Of a stretch of DNA of 64,000 bases, positions 1 to 12,361 are shown piece after piece (within the stretch, counting starts at the first letter, position 1; each line of letters begins with the position of its first letter). The position numbers and the translations under genes were made by a program. This DNA comes from Halicephalobus mephisto (Eukaryota > Nematoda > Chromadorea > Rhabditida > Panagrolaimidae), in contig SWDT01000038.1 in NCBI GenBank assembly GCA_009193035.1, positions 248,001 through 312,000 of the forward strand. The letters run 5' to 3'. The notes under the pieces were generated by a model. The model saw only the letters and a list, made by a program, of their open reading frames with translations, was not told the DNA's origin and ran no database searches.

Positions 1-780
1 TCGAGAAATAGTGTAAGGAAAAATAATAATTTTAGGATAGTGATTTTATTAGAGAAATTCAAATCGAAAAATAGTGTAAGGAAAAATAATAATTTTAGGA
101 TAGTGATTTTATTAAAGAAATTCCAGTCGAAAAATAGTGTAGGGAAAAATAATAATTTTAGGATAGTGATTTTGAAAAATTCCAATCGAAGAAGTTTAAA
201 TAGAAAAATAATAATTTTAGAATAGTGATTTTATTTTAAAAATCCAAATCGAGAAATGAAATATATATAAAAGTAGAAATATTAATATAGAAATTTTTAA
301 AGAACTTCAATCGAGAAATTTTAAGCAAAAAAATAAGAAAATATTATAATGATTTTTAAAAAATTTCAGCTGAAAAGTTTTTTAGAGAATTAAAAACAGA
401 AATTTGGTTATTTTATTTTTTAAATTTCGATCGAGAGGCATTCGACGAAGAACTGATAAAATTCGTGATTTTATTTAAAAAACTTTCAGTTCAGAAATAT
501 TTGAACAAAAAATTAAAAAATATTAATTATTTTATTTAAAAAATTTCAGTTGAAAAATTAAAAATATTAGTTTTTATTTGAAAAATTTTAATTTAAATAT
601 TTATTCTGAAAAATTAAAAAATATTAGTTATTTTATTTTTTTTTAAATTTTAATTTAAAAAATTTATTCTGAAAAATTTAAAATATTAGTTTATATTTGA
701 AAAATTTTAATTTAAATATTCATTTTGAAAAATTAAAAAATATTAGTTATTTTATTTTTTAAAAATTCCAGTCGAGAAAC
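1..780. repeat. AT-rich tandem and degenerate repeats
   Basis: The first 230 bp hold about four copies of a 60-63 bp unit containing ATAATAATTTTAGGATAGTG. From about 541 to 770 a second unit of roughly 120 bp (ATTAAAAATATTAG, then TTTAATTTAAATATTTATTCTG) recurs twice. The short open frame across the first array lacks an ATG start and merely follows the repeat period, so it is not called as a gene. Confidence 0.8.
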
Positions 781-1041
781 ATTCCACAGAGAACTGGTTG
801 TATTAGTGTAGCGTTGCTGGGTACAAGACATTTCTGCTTTCATCCACGCGGCCACACTGGCAGTATTCGTCCGCTATGTGTCTGACTGCCGACTTTGGAC
901 TTCGCAACTTGACATAAAGGTTGTCCAACTGATAATGACAACTATCTAAGGTTCTTAATACGGAATCAAACATCAGAAGATAGTTTCAATTTTTTTCTTC
1001 TTTTTCTGAATTCAATTTTGTTTTATTTTTACTGATTTACA
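781..1041 (+). promoter_or_regulatory. Putative promoter/5' UTR of the SLC49-like gene
   Basis: This is a less AT-rich, non-repetitive stretch directly upstream of the transporter ATG. It includes CCACGCGGCCACACTGGCAG near 845-865 and a pyrimidine tract (TTTTTTTCTTCTTTTTCTG) near 990. No clear TATA box or spliced-leader acceptor is visible. Promoter function is inferred from position only. Confidence 0.4.
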
Positions 1042-3364
1042 ATGGCGAATAACGAACCGACTGAATTTACTCTGTATACTCGAAGATGGTACCTGCTGGC
1101 AGTAGTTGTAATGATAAACCTCTCAAACGCAATGGTAAGTTTAAAATTTAAAAAATTTTTGAAAATAAAATTTTAAAAAACTTAAAAAAATAAAATTTTA
1201 AAAAATTAAATTAAAAAAATTTAAAAAAATTAAATTTAAGGAAAAAATAAATAAAATTTAAAAAAATAGATAAAATTTTTAAAAAAGTTCAGAAGATTTA
1301 GAAAAATAAAATTCTTAAAAAATGTGGAATTTTAAAAACTAAAAAGTGTAAAATTTTAAAAATCAATATCTATAAAAATTTATTTTTTAAACAGTTATTG
1401 GAATTTTTGTGTATAATTCTGAAATTTAGTGAGTAAATAAAGATTTTTTTATTTTATAAGTTTAGTTTCGAATTTTCTTTATTTAAGAAAAATTTATTTT
1501 GAAATTATATAAAATAATAATCTACAAAAATTGAAATTCCATGTGGACTAGTTTTTGACAATTTCTAAAAATTTATATTTATATAGTTTTATTGAAAAAT
1601 TTATCTTTGAATTTTTGAATTCCCGCGCAGGAGCGAGTAGAAGTAAAAAATAGGTAAACTTGGCAATTCTACAAAAGTCGACTCGCTCTGTTCTCTCTCT
1701 TTCGTTTGCTCTTCTTTCTTTTTACCTAAATTTTAAACCTTTTTAGAAATTTTCGTCAAAGTAATTTCATATTTTTTATTTTAAATTTTTACAACAGCTT
1801 TAGAGATTCGTGTAGAGCTAATTTCGTAAAACTATTCTTGATTTTTATTAATTTTAAAACTTAGAAATTTGTGTTGAAGTGATTTTGTTTTTTATATAAC
1901 AATGATTTCAGACATGGATTACTTTTGCGCCGATTACGTTCTACACAAGGAAATACTATGACAATAATAATGCTCCGATGTTCTACAATGCAGTGTTCAT
2001 GGTGATGTCGATTCCGATGGGATTTGTAGCCATGTGGTCGGTGGACAAATTCGGATTAAAAACAGGCTGTTATCTCGGAGCTTTGCTGAATTTGATTGGC
2101 AATATATTAAGAGTTTTGGGATCGATTAGTTCAATACCAGCTTCGGACAGATTCTTGATAGTTTTATTGGGACAATCGACCGCAGCATGTGCTCAGCCAT
2201 TTATTATGTATCTGCCAACGAAACTCGCTGCTTTTTGGTTTCCGGATTCTCAAAGAGCTGTGGCAAATACCATTGGATCAATGTCGAATCCACTCGGAAT
2301 CGCAGCGATGTACGCTTCCTCAAATCTGTTCGTCAACGATTCTCATCCAGATGCCTTCCTTCTCCTCGTAAGTCCAGTATTTCTCAATTTTCCAAACCCT
2401 ACTTTTTCAGAACTCAATTGTAGCCTCAACCGCAGTAGTTACAGCACTAATGGTCTTCGGCGTGACATCATCAGTTCCCCCTACTCCTGCATCTGCTTCT
2501 TCTTCGAGAGAAATCCCTGCTCCACCGTTCGTAGAAGGACTAAAGAAAGCCATAAAATCCAGAACTTTCATCATCCTAGGCTGTGCCATCGGAGCTGGAA
2601 TCGGACTTGTAAATGCTTTATACAACAACCTCCAACCAGCCCTCTGCGTCAAAGGCTATTCCGATACATTTTCCGGAGGAATGGGAGCTCTTCTAATTCT
2701 CTCTGGTTTGATCGGCTCAGCAATCAGTGGAGTGTACATAGATAAAACCAAGAAATTCGAAGAAACAATGAAATGCTGTTTTTGTGCAGCTGCATTTTTT
2801 GCTTGCAGTTTATCAGTTTCTCTTCAACATGAAAACGTTCAATGGTGGATAGCTTTATCTATTTTTGGTTTTGGATCATGTGGTTTCGCCATATATCCAA
2901 TCGGTCTAGAACTCGGTGTTGAAGTAACATATCCAGTAGCTGAAGCAACTTCTTCCGGATTAACAATCATGATGGGGTAAAATTTTTACTTCCTGGTCTT
3001 AAAAATTGATAAAAAAGATTAATTTTTTAGCCAAGTTCAAGGTATACTGTACGTTTTAATCACTTTTCTTTTTACTCAACGAGCTTCTTTACACGAAATG
3101 AGAATCCAAACATGTACTAGCAGTACTGATCCTGACGATGTTCAAAATTGGAAATGTAAGAATGACTTTTTTACTGTATCAATTATTTTGAATTTTCTAG
3201 ATTCCTTCATGGCCTGGAACACGATCATCGTTGTGCTGTTAATCATATTTGTGTTTTTTTTCTGGCCCAAATACAGGCGAATGCAGTACGAACAAGGGGT
3301 CAAAAGCAGAGAATCCAACAATACTGAAATGCGTTTTGATTCCGAAAAAGTAGTTCAAGCGTAA
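1042..3364 (+). CDS. SLC49 (MFSD7/FLVCR-like) major facilitator transporter
   Basis: Five exons (1042-1134, 1912-2367, 2411-2976, 3031-3155, 3201-3364) join in frame to 467 residues, about the usual length for the family. The protein begins with RRWYLLAVVVMINLSNAM and continues TWITFAPITFY, then FGLKTGCYLGALLNLIGNIL. This N-terminal pattern is typical of SLC49 members and closest, from memory, to SLC49A3/MFSD7. Hydrophobic segments through exons 1-3 and 5 fit about 12 membrane spans, with a charged C-terminal tail. FLVCR relatives carry choline/ethanolamine or were reported as heme exporters; the substrate here cannot be told. The start is the only ATG before the first span. Intron 1 (777 bp) holds a CCCGCGC foldback element. 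An AATAAA follows the stop by 36 bp, and the gene converges on aco-2, 111 bp away. Confidence 0.86.
1618..1730. repeat. Diverged copy of the CCCGCGC foldback family
   Basis: GAATTCCCGCGCAGGAGCGA lies opposite CGACTCGCTCTGTTCTCTC, so the two ends can pair imperfectly. The layout (GAATTCCCGCGC, an AAAAAATAGGTAAACTTGGCAA-like core, a CTCGCTCTGTTCTC end, then TTTTTACCTAAATTT) matches the tandem copies in the last ceh-44 intron and rpi-2 intron 3. Confidence 0.65.
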
Positions 3365-3399
3365 GGAAAGGTCAAACGGGTAGTTTGGTCTATATCTCA

Positions 3400-3405
3400 A
3401 ATAAA
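3400..3405 (+). terminator. Polyadenylation signal AATAAA
   Basis: A canonical AATAAA lies 36 bp after the stop codon of the SLC49-like gene, inside the 111-bp gap to the convergent aco-2 stop. The 3' ends of the two transcripts must lie very close or overlap. Confidence 0.7.
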
Positions 3406-3475
3406 AACCAATTTCTTTTATAACCTATTTTACCAAATAATTGTAATTTCAACTATTACACAATCGTCATAACAT

Positions 3476-5962
3476 CTACTTGGTCAGGACTTGCTTCATG
3501 CGGTTAAGCGCTGATCCTGCCTTGAACCACTCAATTTGTTGTTCGTTGAAAGTGTGGTTAAGGGAAATCTCATGTTTCGAACCATCTTGATGCTTCAAGA
3601 CGGCTTTTAGAGGCTTTCCAGGAGCAAAGTCTTTCAATCCAACAATTGAAATACGATCAGATGGTTGAATTTTGTCGTAATCAGCGGGATCAGCAAAAGT
3701 AAGAGGAAGCATACCCTGTTTCTTCAAGTTCGTTTCTAAAACACATTATTGATTCATATCATCAAAATAACTAAGCCTCTTACCATGAATACGGGCAAAA
3801 CTCTTGACAATGATAGCACGGCCACCAAGATGACGGGGTTCCAATGCAGCATGTTCACGAGATGATCCTTCACCATAATTTTCATCACCAATAGCAACCC
3901 AATTAACTCCTTTACTCTTGTAGAAACGAGCAGTTTCAGGAACAGTTCCAAATTCGTTAGTAAGTTGATTGCGAACCTTGTTCATCTCTCCATTCTCAGA
4001 ATTCATAGCAGTAAGGAAAAGGTTGTTGGAAATATTATCCAAATGTCCACGGTATTTAAGCCAAGGTCCAGCAGCACTAATATGATCAGTAGTGCATTTT
4101 CCTTTAACCTTGATTAGGATAACAAAATCTTCAAAGTCTTTTCCGTCCCAAGCGTGGAAAGGTTCAAGAAGTTGCAGACGATTACTCTTTGGATCAACAT
4201 CAACACTTCCACTAAGTGTTGGAGCTTGGTAGGTATCAACACCAGGATCAAATCCACGAGCAGGAAGATTGTCACCAGTTGGTTCTTGCAACTTGAATTT
4301 CGAACCATCAGCAGCAGTTAGTTCATCACGACGAGGGTCAAAATCAAGGGTTCCAGCAATGGAAAGAGCGGTGACAATTTCAGGAGAAGTAACAAAAGCA
4401 TGAGTAGCTGGATTGGCATCATTACGGCCGGTGAAATTACGATTGTAAGAAGAAACAATTGTATTCTTTTCTCCTTTTTTGACATCTTGACGATCCCATT
4501 GTCCAATACATGGGCCACAAGCATTAGCAAGAACAATACCTCCAAAATCACTAAAGATCTTAGCAATTCCATCACGTTCAATAGTAGCACGAATTTGTTC
4601 TGATCCTGGAGTAACAGTAAATTTGGATTTTGCTTTCAATCCCTTGGCTAATGCCTAAAGCATATATATTGATAAATAATTCAATATTCCTCCAAGTCAT
4701 AAAAACACCATTAACTCACCTGTTTAGCAATGGATGCAGCACGTCCAAGATCTTCATAAGAGCTATTCGTGCAAGAACCAATGAGCCCGACTTTAATGTC
4801 CAGAGGCCAGTCATTCTTTTTAGCATTTTCTCCAACACGATCAATTGGATGAGCAAGATCGGGAGTAAACGGACCATTAACATGAGGAACTAGGGTATCT
4901 AGATTAATTTCAATAACTTGATCATAATGACATCCTTGATCTGCAGTCAAAAGCGCGTTCTTGTACTTGGCGGCTTCTGCTGCGATTTGGTCACGACCAG
5001 TGGCACGCAAATAATTAGCCATGCTGTCATTGAAGGGGAAAACAGACGTAGTGGCACCAATCTCAGCTCCCATATTACAGATTGTGCCCATTCCAGTCGC
5101 AGAAATAGAGTCAACACCAGAACCAAAGTATTCGACGATGGCACCAGTACCACCTTTGACTGTAAGAATATCGGCAACCTTCAGAATAACGTCTTTGGCA
5201 GACGTCCATCCGTTAAGACGACCGGTGAGCTTGACACCGATGACTTTTGGACACTTCAATTCCCATGGAATATTGGCCATGACATCGACGGCATCAGCTC
5301 CTCCGACACCAATACACAAGCCACCAAGACCACCTCCGTTTGGAGTATGGCTATCGGTTCCGATCAAAAGCAATCCAGGGAAGGCATAGTTCTCGAGGAT
5401 AATTTGATGGATAATACCGCTACCTGGCTTCCAGAATCCAACACCATACTTATTACCAGCTGAAGAAAGGAAACGATAGACTTCGGCATTGAGATCCTTT
5501 GCACGAGCCAAGTCCTTATCGCCACCAACTTGAGCTTCGATCAAATGATCACAATGGATGGTTGAAGGAACAGCAGCACGAGGTAAGCCAGAAGAGATAA
5601 ATTGAAGCATGGCCATTTGAGCAGTCGCGTCTTGCATTGCGACGCGATCAGGACGGAGACGAAGATAGCTAATACCACGTTCAATGTCTTGTCCAGCAGG
5701 ATCATCAAGATGGCTATAGAGAATCTTCTCGGATAAAGTGAGTGGACGACCCAAACTGAAAACCACGAACAATTCATATATAAAACCACCATAATAACGT
5801 AATTACTAACCGCTTCTTGATAACTTCCAAGTTCTTGTTGAGCTTTTCGTATGGCAGGTACTTGTCTTGCTCAAACTTGCTCATCGAGACATTTGCAAGA
5901 CACCCGAAGGTGCCATGCAACCCTCGAACAGATTGTAGCTGACCTGGAACAATGCGGAGCAT
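3476..5962 (-). CDS. aco-2: Aconitase, mitochondrial
   Basis: Four exons (5962-5811, 5755-4720, 4654-3784, 3735-3476, read leftwards) give 772 residues, within a few residues of other mitochondrial aconitases. The enzyme interconverts citrate and isocitrate in the TCA cycle with a 4Fe-4S cluster. The cluster cysteines are visible in [10 protein letters not shown] at the end of exon 2 and in [13 protein letters not shown] in exon 3. [37 protein letters not shown] and the swivel-domain end [19 protein letters not shown] are all present. The first 25-30 residues are rich in Arg, Ser, Gly and Leu with few acidic residues, as in a mitochondrial targeting peptide. The start is the ATG 9 nt after a TTTCAG acceptor; a TTG two codons upstream is not needed. 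No key residue is missing and no frameshift is seen. Confidence 0.97.
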
Positions 5963-5973
5963 AATCAAGTGCT
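5963..5973 (-). other. Probable spliced-leader acceptor of aco-2
   Basis: On the minus strand TTTCAG (AG at 5973-5972) is followed by a 9-nt leader and then the aco-2 ATG. An acceptor this close to the ATG with no obvious upstream exon is the usual layout of nematode SL1 trans-splicing. RNA evidence would be needed to exclude a cis-spliced 5' UTR exon. Confidence 0.6.
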
Positions 5974-6823
5974 GAAATTGAAATCAATTAGAAAGATACA
6001 CAAGGTAAATCGATATATAAACGCGTAAGTTCACGACTATCAATAACAACATAGAAAGGACAGAGAACGATCATGCGGAGACAGGTAGGAAGGAATGGTG
6101 GAAAACAAGAGCGTTAATGATAAATTAGAACAGGAATAGAATTATATTTTGAATAACAACAAAAACAGAGACTTGTATAAAAACAGTAGCTTGATCGGTG
6201 TATATGTGGGTTTTTAGGAATAAGAAATTGCTTCGAACGAGGTGCTTTATATCGGCATTATAGTGGTCACGAAATTTCTGTCTTCAAAGATGTAGGTAAC
6301 GAAAATCGGACATAAAACAACACATGAACACAAACGGACACATGAGAACAAAGAACGCGCAAAAACTGAACGAAATAAAATTTTTCAAACGAGCATCTGA
6401 AACGAAAACAATCTTCTCGGGAGTTTCAAAACCATATTTTACCAGTTTTTCCTTCATCAAAAATAAATCGCTCGCATCAGTTGAGGTTTGACGTTCAACA
6501 TTATCGATTTTCTAAGCTTAAAAAATAAGTCCGGTCGACAGCAGCAATTGAGTGCGGAAAGAATGGCTAACAAATGTTTCACGTGAACAAAAAAATTTAT
6601 TTTTTATTTTTATTTTTTTTTTTATTTTTTAAATCAACTATAGGATTCAGAATCCTAGTTACAGTAATTAACACAAATTGCACTTTAAAAAAATACGGAA
6701 ACTAAACGTGACGAAATCAAGAGGATTCGTTAGGGATTCGCATTTCAGAAATCCCCTCAATTTGCTGGCTTAGCGAGTCATTGAAGACTTTGATGTTCTT
6801 TAGCAACTTTGGACGAGACAAAA
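5974..6823. other. Spacer upstream of aco-2, promoter expected
   Basis: This stretch is mostly unique sequence of mixed composition, with a T-rich block near 6595-6630. A CACGTG palindrome lies near 6580. No open frame with coding character was found. It should contain the aco-2 promoter (leftward) and perhaps that of the weak open frame at 6824. Confidence 0.4.
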
Positions 6824-6940
6824 ATGGTTTCTGCCGAGTCGGATGTCAATAACGGAAGTTTTAGTCTTGGTGCATGGAAGAATCCTCCCGCTACAGCGCA
6901 ACCGACCCACAGACGACGATCCCGGAACGAAAAGTCCTGA
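6824..6940 (+). CDS. Possible small ORF or orphan 5' exon
   Basis: An ATG opens 38 codons (MVSAESDVNNGSFSLGAWKN onward, ending in an Arg-rich stretch). Codon composition differs from the AT-rich surroundings. The 3' end runs into the CCCGGAACGAAAA repeat family, and the TGA lies within that repeat. No convincing donor site is seen, so it could be a real micro-ORF, an exon truncated by repeat insertion, or the first exon of a gene whose next exon I could not identify. It matches no family I know. Confidence 0.2.
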   Translation: MVSAESDVNNGSFSLGAWKNPPATAQPTHRRRSRNEKS

Positions 6941-8240
6941 TTACAAACGAGTTGTCTTATTGTAGTTTAAAGGAAATGCTCAGTTGCTTTTGTTATTTTT
7001 TGTTTTTATTAATACATCAAATGATTTTAGTGTTCATTTCCCATTTGGTTTCGAAACGAAAATCCCTGAATATCAATTAGTAACTTTACTGTAGTTTAAA
7101 ATTTTTTATTTATTAATACTATTTTTTTTATTAATACACCAAATAATTTTATTATTTCTTTTTTTTTATCCTGTCTCGAAACGAAAATCCCTGAATATCA
7201 ATTAATAATTTTACTGTAGTTTAAAATTTCTATTAATTAATACTATTATTTTTTTTATTAATACACCAAATAATTTTAGTTTTTCTTTTTTTTTATTCGA
7301 TCTCGAAACGAAAATCCCTGAATATCAATTAATAATTTTACTGTAGCTGGAAAGAAATGTGTGTTGATTGACTTTATCATTTTTAAATCTTTCCGTTTCA
7401 TTTTTGATGTATGAATTTTACTAATTTCTCATTTTTTATATAATTTCGAAACGAAAATGCTCCATTTTTTAATTCTCTTTTTTAATTAAAAAAATTTATT
7501 TTAGCTTAATTTTTTTTGCATTATTTTTTATATATAAATTTTTACTAATTTCTCATTTTTTATATAATTTCGAAACGAAAATGCTCCAATTTTCATTTTT
7601 TTGTAATTTAAAAATTTTATATTTCAATTTAATTTGACTTTTTTTTCGTCATTGTTGATATATGGATTTTACTACTTCCTTGTTTTTGCGTGGGTTTAGA
7701 GTGAAAATGCCCTAATTTTCAATTGTTTTCTTTTAAAAAAATTTATTTTAGTTAAATTTTATTTTTTTCGTTATTTTTGATATATGAATTTTACTAAATT
7801 TTTCATTTTTTATATAATTTCGAAATAAAAATGTTCTAATTTTTAATTCTCTTTTTTAATTTAAAAAAAATTATTTTTAATTTCATTTTTTTTCGTTATT
7901 TTTAATATATAAATTTTACTAAATTTTTACTTTTTATATAATTTCGAAATAAAAATGTTCTAATTTTTAATTCTTCTTTTTTAATTTAAAAAATTTATTT
8001 TAGTTTAATTTCATTTTTTTTTTCGTTATTTTTAATATATGAATTTTACTAATTTTTCATTTTTTATATAATTTCGAAATAAAAATGTTCTAATTTTTGA
8101 TTTTTTTTAAAATTTTAATTAAAACATAAATTTTTTTTATTTTACTTTTTTTTGTCATTTTTGATATATGAATTTCATTATTTTCGCGTTTTTGATGCAA
8201 CCTCAGAAGGAAAACCCTTTAATTATCAATCACTTGTCTT
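6905..8240. repeat. Array of the CGAAACGAAAATCCCTG family
   Basis: Three close copies of a unit of about 120-130 bp (CTCGAAACGAAAATCCCTGA, ATATCAATTA, TTTTACTGTAG, then AT-rich sequence) run to about 7330. Six or more degenerate copies follow to about 8220, recognisable by TATATAATTTCGAAAYRAAAATG and GATATATGAATTTTACTA. The same family occurs near 25960, 36000 (inverted) and 47450. Confidence 0.8.
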
Positions 8241-8299
8241 TTTTGTAGCCTAGCGTTTTGAATTGGTTGTGTTGTTATTACTTCTAACATAGGATGGTC

Positions 8300-9560
8300 T
8301 TCGGTCTGGACTGGATTTGGACCATTTCAACAATTTTTATAATTTTAATCAATTTGGAAATTTCTCAATATCAAATTTTATTCTCTTAAAGTAAACAATG
8401 AAAAATATGTGTTTTTAAAATTCATGAAATTCTTTTTCTTATTATTAAAGTTGGAATTTAAAATTTGAGGTCGAAATTCTAATTTTTCGTGTTAAAACAC
8501 ATCTGTAAATTTTTCTTACTGTAAAATATTCTTTCATTTAAGTTGGTAAAATTGGATATTTGGATTTCTCGAATCTCAATGATTTATGAATCGTGTTTTA
8601 ACACGGAAAATGAGAATTTTGACTTTGAATTCTGAATTTTAATTTTAACAACACCCAGCACTGCATTGTGTAATACAAAAATCGGAACTCAAAGTTCGAT
8701 AATAAAATTTGAGTTTTTGTTAAAACACATCTATGAATTTTTCTATTTTAAAAATCTGTTTTATCTAAATTGATGGCTGAAATTTGGCTAGATCCTTCTA
8801 GTTCAAAAATGACTCATAAGTTGCGTCTTAACACGAAAAGTTAGAATTTCGACTTTGAATTTTGAATTTTAAATTTAATGATACCCAGTACTGTTCGTGA
8901 ACTGGCGGTTCAATCGTGACATTTCTGTTCCAAACCTTTGTGTTCCAATTTTTGTACTTTTAATTTAAAAATTCAAAAATAGATAATTTTAAATAACTTT
9001 ACATCTGTTGTATAATATTTCGAAATCATTTTAGATAAGTTTCAACTTTTTTGAATTTTTTATAAAACTTGGAATATCTTTAAAATTCAAAGTTAGTCTT
9101 CAAAAATTTGGATTATAAAAAGCAATTTCTGATTCTGATTCTAGATTCTGAATCTATTAGTTTTATTACAGTATCATAAATGTTTTTTTTCAATTTTAAG
9201 GATATTGAAAATTAAACAATTGGAATTAAAAATTATTCTTCAAAATTCTGGATTATAAAAATTAATTTCTGATTTCGGATTTTGGATTCAGAATCTATAG
9301 TTTTATTAGAGTAAAAGTATTTTTTGTAGAGTTTTAATTCTGAAATTGGAACGGAAATATTTAGGACAAAAATGCTCCAGATATAGGTATTATTTAACTC
9401 AGAATTCAGGATTTTGAAGACTGACTATTGATTCTGATTTTGGATTCAGAATTTATGAGTTTTATTAGAGTAAAAGTATTTTTTGTAGAGTTTTAATTCT
9501 GAAATTGGAACGGAAATATTTAGAACAAAAATGTCACATAACCTGGTTCAGTGGCCGAAG
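8300..9560. repeat. Foldback elements and degenerate duplications
   Basis: Two tandem elements (about 8460-8660 and 8690-8890) each have complementary ends built on TTTTTCGTGTTAAAACAC and GTGTTTTAACACGGAAAAT, followed by ACACCCAGCACTG or ATACCCAGTACTG. From about 9100 to 9540 a 100-150 bp unit repeats about three times (GATTCAGAATCTATAG, AGTAAAAGTATTTTTTGTAG). Related sequence lies in the receptor intron near 22000-22320. Confidence 0.7.
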
Positions 9561-10435
9561 CGACAAATCTGGCCAAGTTGTGAATTTTCGCAAACAATTC
9601 TGACTTTCAATTTTTGCAACACATTCGAAATTATGTAAACTGATTATTTTCGTTTTTTGCATTTCATTATATATCAATTTTAATTCTTTATTTTTTGCTT
9701 AATCTCGAAAAAAAATTAAAACTAAAAAAATTAATTTTTATTAATCTTTTTAGAGTTAATTACTTTTTCAGGATGTTTATCAATGATTTCATATATCGAA
9801 ATTAATCCTCGAAGATGAATAAAGGATTTCAAATCCCATATATCCAAATCTGAGAAGAGTAATTTTAAAAAAATTAATAAATAATTTACTAAAAAGAAAA
9901 ATTTTCACATAAACTACTTTTAAAAATTTCTTGTCGAGAAAATTTTTGATTTTTATAATTAAAATTTAAAAAATAATTTCGAAAAAAAATTATTTTAAAT
10001 TTTTAAATTTTTAAAATAATTTAAAGAAAAAATTTATTTTAAATTTTCTAAGTTTTTATAATTAAAAATTTTTAAAATAATTTCAAAAAAAATTTTATTT
10101 CAAATTGTTTAAAATTAGAGATTTTTTAATTTTAAATTTACATTTTTAATTTTTAAAACTAATTTAGGAAAATTTTTATTTTTATTTTTATTTCTAATTT
10201 AAATTTTTAATTTTCCAAAATAGTTTCGGAAAAATTTTTATTTCAAAATTAAGTTTTTCAATTTTTAAAAATAATTTCGGAAAATTTCAAATTTTTAAAA
10301 TTAAAATTTTCGATAAATTTTTATTTTTAATTTTTAAAAATAATTTTTTAAAATTTCAAATTTTTAAAATTAAAATTTTCGAATTTCGGCGAGATTTTAG
10401 ATTCGAAAATAAAATAAGAAAATTTTTACCAAAAT
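9561..10435. other. AT-rich spacer with A/T runs
   Basis: Apart from about 100 bp of mixed sequence at the left end, this is low-complexity A/T runs of the form AAATTTTTAAAAATAATTTC. No gene or defined element was seen. Confidence 0.5.
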
Positions 10436-10974
10436 TAGCAAATGACACTATACTGTAGGATGCAGAATGACCAAAAGGTTAATTCCTTATTAAGGGGTGG
10501 TTCCCATAGTGGTCCAATCCAGATATTCAACCTCGGCTTCACACGGTTGTTCCTCGCTTGAACGTGCGTCTGTTCTTCCTTAATCGCCTTCTTTGGCCCT
10601 TCAATTCTCATCAGTGAATGTCAATCTGGGTCCCGTTCTTATCTGAAACAACTTTCTCCAAATACAACTTCCGCCATTTACCTAAAAGTATTTACAAAGA
10701 TAAATATCCTTTTCATCGTCTCGATGACTGCTCGTGTTCGACTAAAAATTGACGGTTTTTCGTAATTAGTTTTTTTTTCATTAAAAATTAGATTTTTTGA
10801 ATAAACCCAATAGAACAGTCCTCGTCCAGGATGCGGAATTCCAGATTTTACGAGCTGTGATAAGCACCGCCACGGAGACCCTAAATGCGAGAAAAGCAGA
10901 TTGATTTCGCTCTATTATGAAATTTATCGTGTCGTTTTTGTTTTTAGACCGATTCTAAAATCTGCAAAATGGTC
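10436..10974. other. Non-repetitive spacer, possible promoter
   Basis: Two blocks (about 10440-10690 and 10800-10960) have near-balanced composition and are not repeated in the window, for example GGTTCCCATAGTGGTCCAAT and CACCGCCACGGAGACCCTAA. All frames contain stops within about 40 codons. They might be promoter, non-coding RNA or missed upstream exons of the synaptotagmin; nothing in the sequence decides. Confidence 0.35.
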
Positions 10975-11500
10975 AACACTAAATCTGCAGATTGCATGCA
11001 ATGTTTGAACAAGTAGATGTTAAAATTGCAGTTTGCTTGCAATGTTTAGACAACTAAGTCTACATCAAAGTTAAAGTTAAATCTGCAAGTTGCATGCAAC
11101 GTTTAGGCATGTAGGTCGGCATTACATCTGCAGGTTGCATGCAATATTTAAACAAGCAGATATTAAATTAAAATCTGCAGGTTGCTTGCAACTTTTAGGC
11201 AACTAAGCCGATATTAAAGTCAAATTTCAATCTGCAGGTTGCGTGCAATGTTTAGATATGTCGAAATCAAAATTGAAATCTGCAGGTTGCTCGCAACTTT
11301 TAGGCAACTAAGCCGATGTTAAAGTCAAATTTAAATCTGCAGGTTGCGTGCAGTATTTAGATATGTCAATATTAAAGTCAAAATCTGCAGATTACTTGCA
11401 ACGTTTAGGTAACTAAGTCAAATTTGTAATTTCCTTACAGTACTTGAGTAAATAGGTCAATATTAAAATCATAATCTGCAGGTTGCGTGCAATATTAAAT
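10975..11500. repeat. CTGCAG-TTGC-GCAA array 1
   Basis: About nine degenerate copies of a 50-70 bp unit with the core AAATCTGCAGGTTGCGTGCAA, often followed by TATTTAGGCAACTAAGTCGA. The middle of the core is close to the palindrome TTGCATGCAA. This is the first of seven arrays of the family in the window. Confidence 0.85.
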
Positions 11501-12361
11501 CGATTTATTCAATTGTTGTGCGAGAATTAATTTGTATTTTGAAATGGATTACTTTATAGACTTTGGACTTGAGTTTTATTTTTCCACCTGTGAGAAATTT
11601 AAATTTGAACTAGTATTCAACTACACATTCCTCAATACAACCTGTTATTTTTTGAGATAACAAAATAAAAATCAAAATGAGCCGAAAACGCGTATTTTTT
11701 TTATGAATTTTCCTTTTATTTTTAATTTTTTAAAATTTTAAAATTTCAAAGATTTTTTAATTTTTTAAATATTTTTTAATTTTTTGATTTTTAAAAATTT
11801 TTCTTATTTTTTAATTTTTTTATTCTTTTGTTAACAATAAAGGTTTCTAAAAAGGTCGTAGACAGGTCCTTTCCGACGACAATTTTTTTAGAATATTTAA
11901 TTTTCGTTATTTTTGTTATTTTTAGATTTTTAGATTTTTAGATTTTTTGATCAGTTTTTGGTTATTTTGGTTATTTTTGGGTTTTTTGGTTATTTTTCTT
12001 TTTGAACAATGTTAGAAATGAAGAATTTATATAAAAAAGAAAAAATTTATTTAAAAAAAAATTTATTTAAAAAAGAAAAAATTAATTTTATGAAATAGGG
12101 ACTAAATGTCTCAAGGGAGAAACTTCAGAGGTCATTTTTGATAATTTTGGATCAGTTTTGTTAGTTCTTAGTTACCACTCTTAATTACTAACAAAATTGA
12201 TCCAAAAAAGTAAAAAATGACCTTTACAACAATTTCTCCCTCGGGACATTTATTCCCTTCAATTTATATTTTTTAAATTTTTTCTTTTTAGACCAATGTC
12301 GAGGTCTATGAAAAAGTCGAAATCAAAGTCAAATTGAATTTTTGCACAACAATCGGGGCAA
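11501..12361. other. AT-rich spacer with an inverted pair
   Basis: Low-complexity sequence. Near 12110-12260 one side reads GGGAGAAACTTCAGAGGTCATTTT and the other AAAAATGACCTTTACAAC...TTCTCCCTCGGGACATTTA, so about 35 bp at each end can pair across about 90 bp. No coding potential was seen. Confidence 0.45.

Noticed and set aside
4918..5463. 181-codon plus-strand ORF
   Set aside because: Antisense shadow of aco-2 exon 2, whose minus-strand product is unmistakable.
10975..11500. Evenly spaced repeats considered as a CRISPR array
   Set aside because: Spacers resemble each other, period varies, there are no cas genes and the DNA is eukaryotic.
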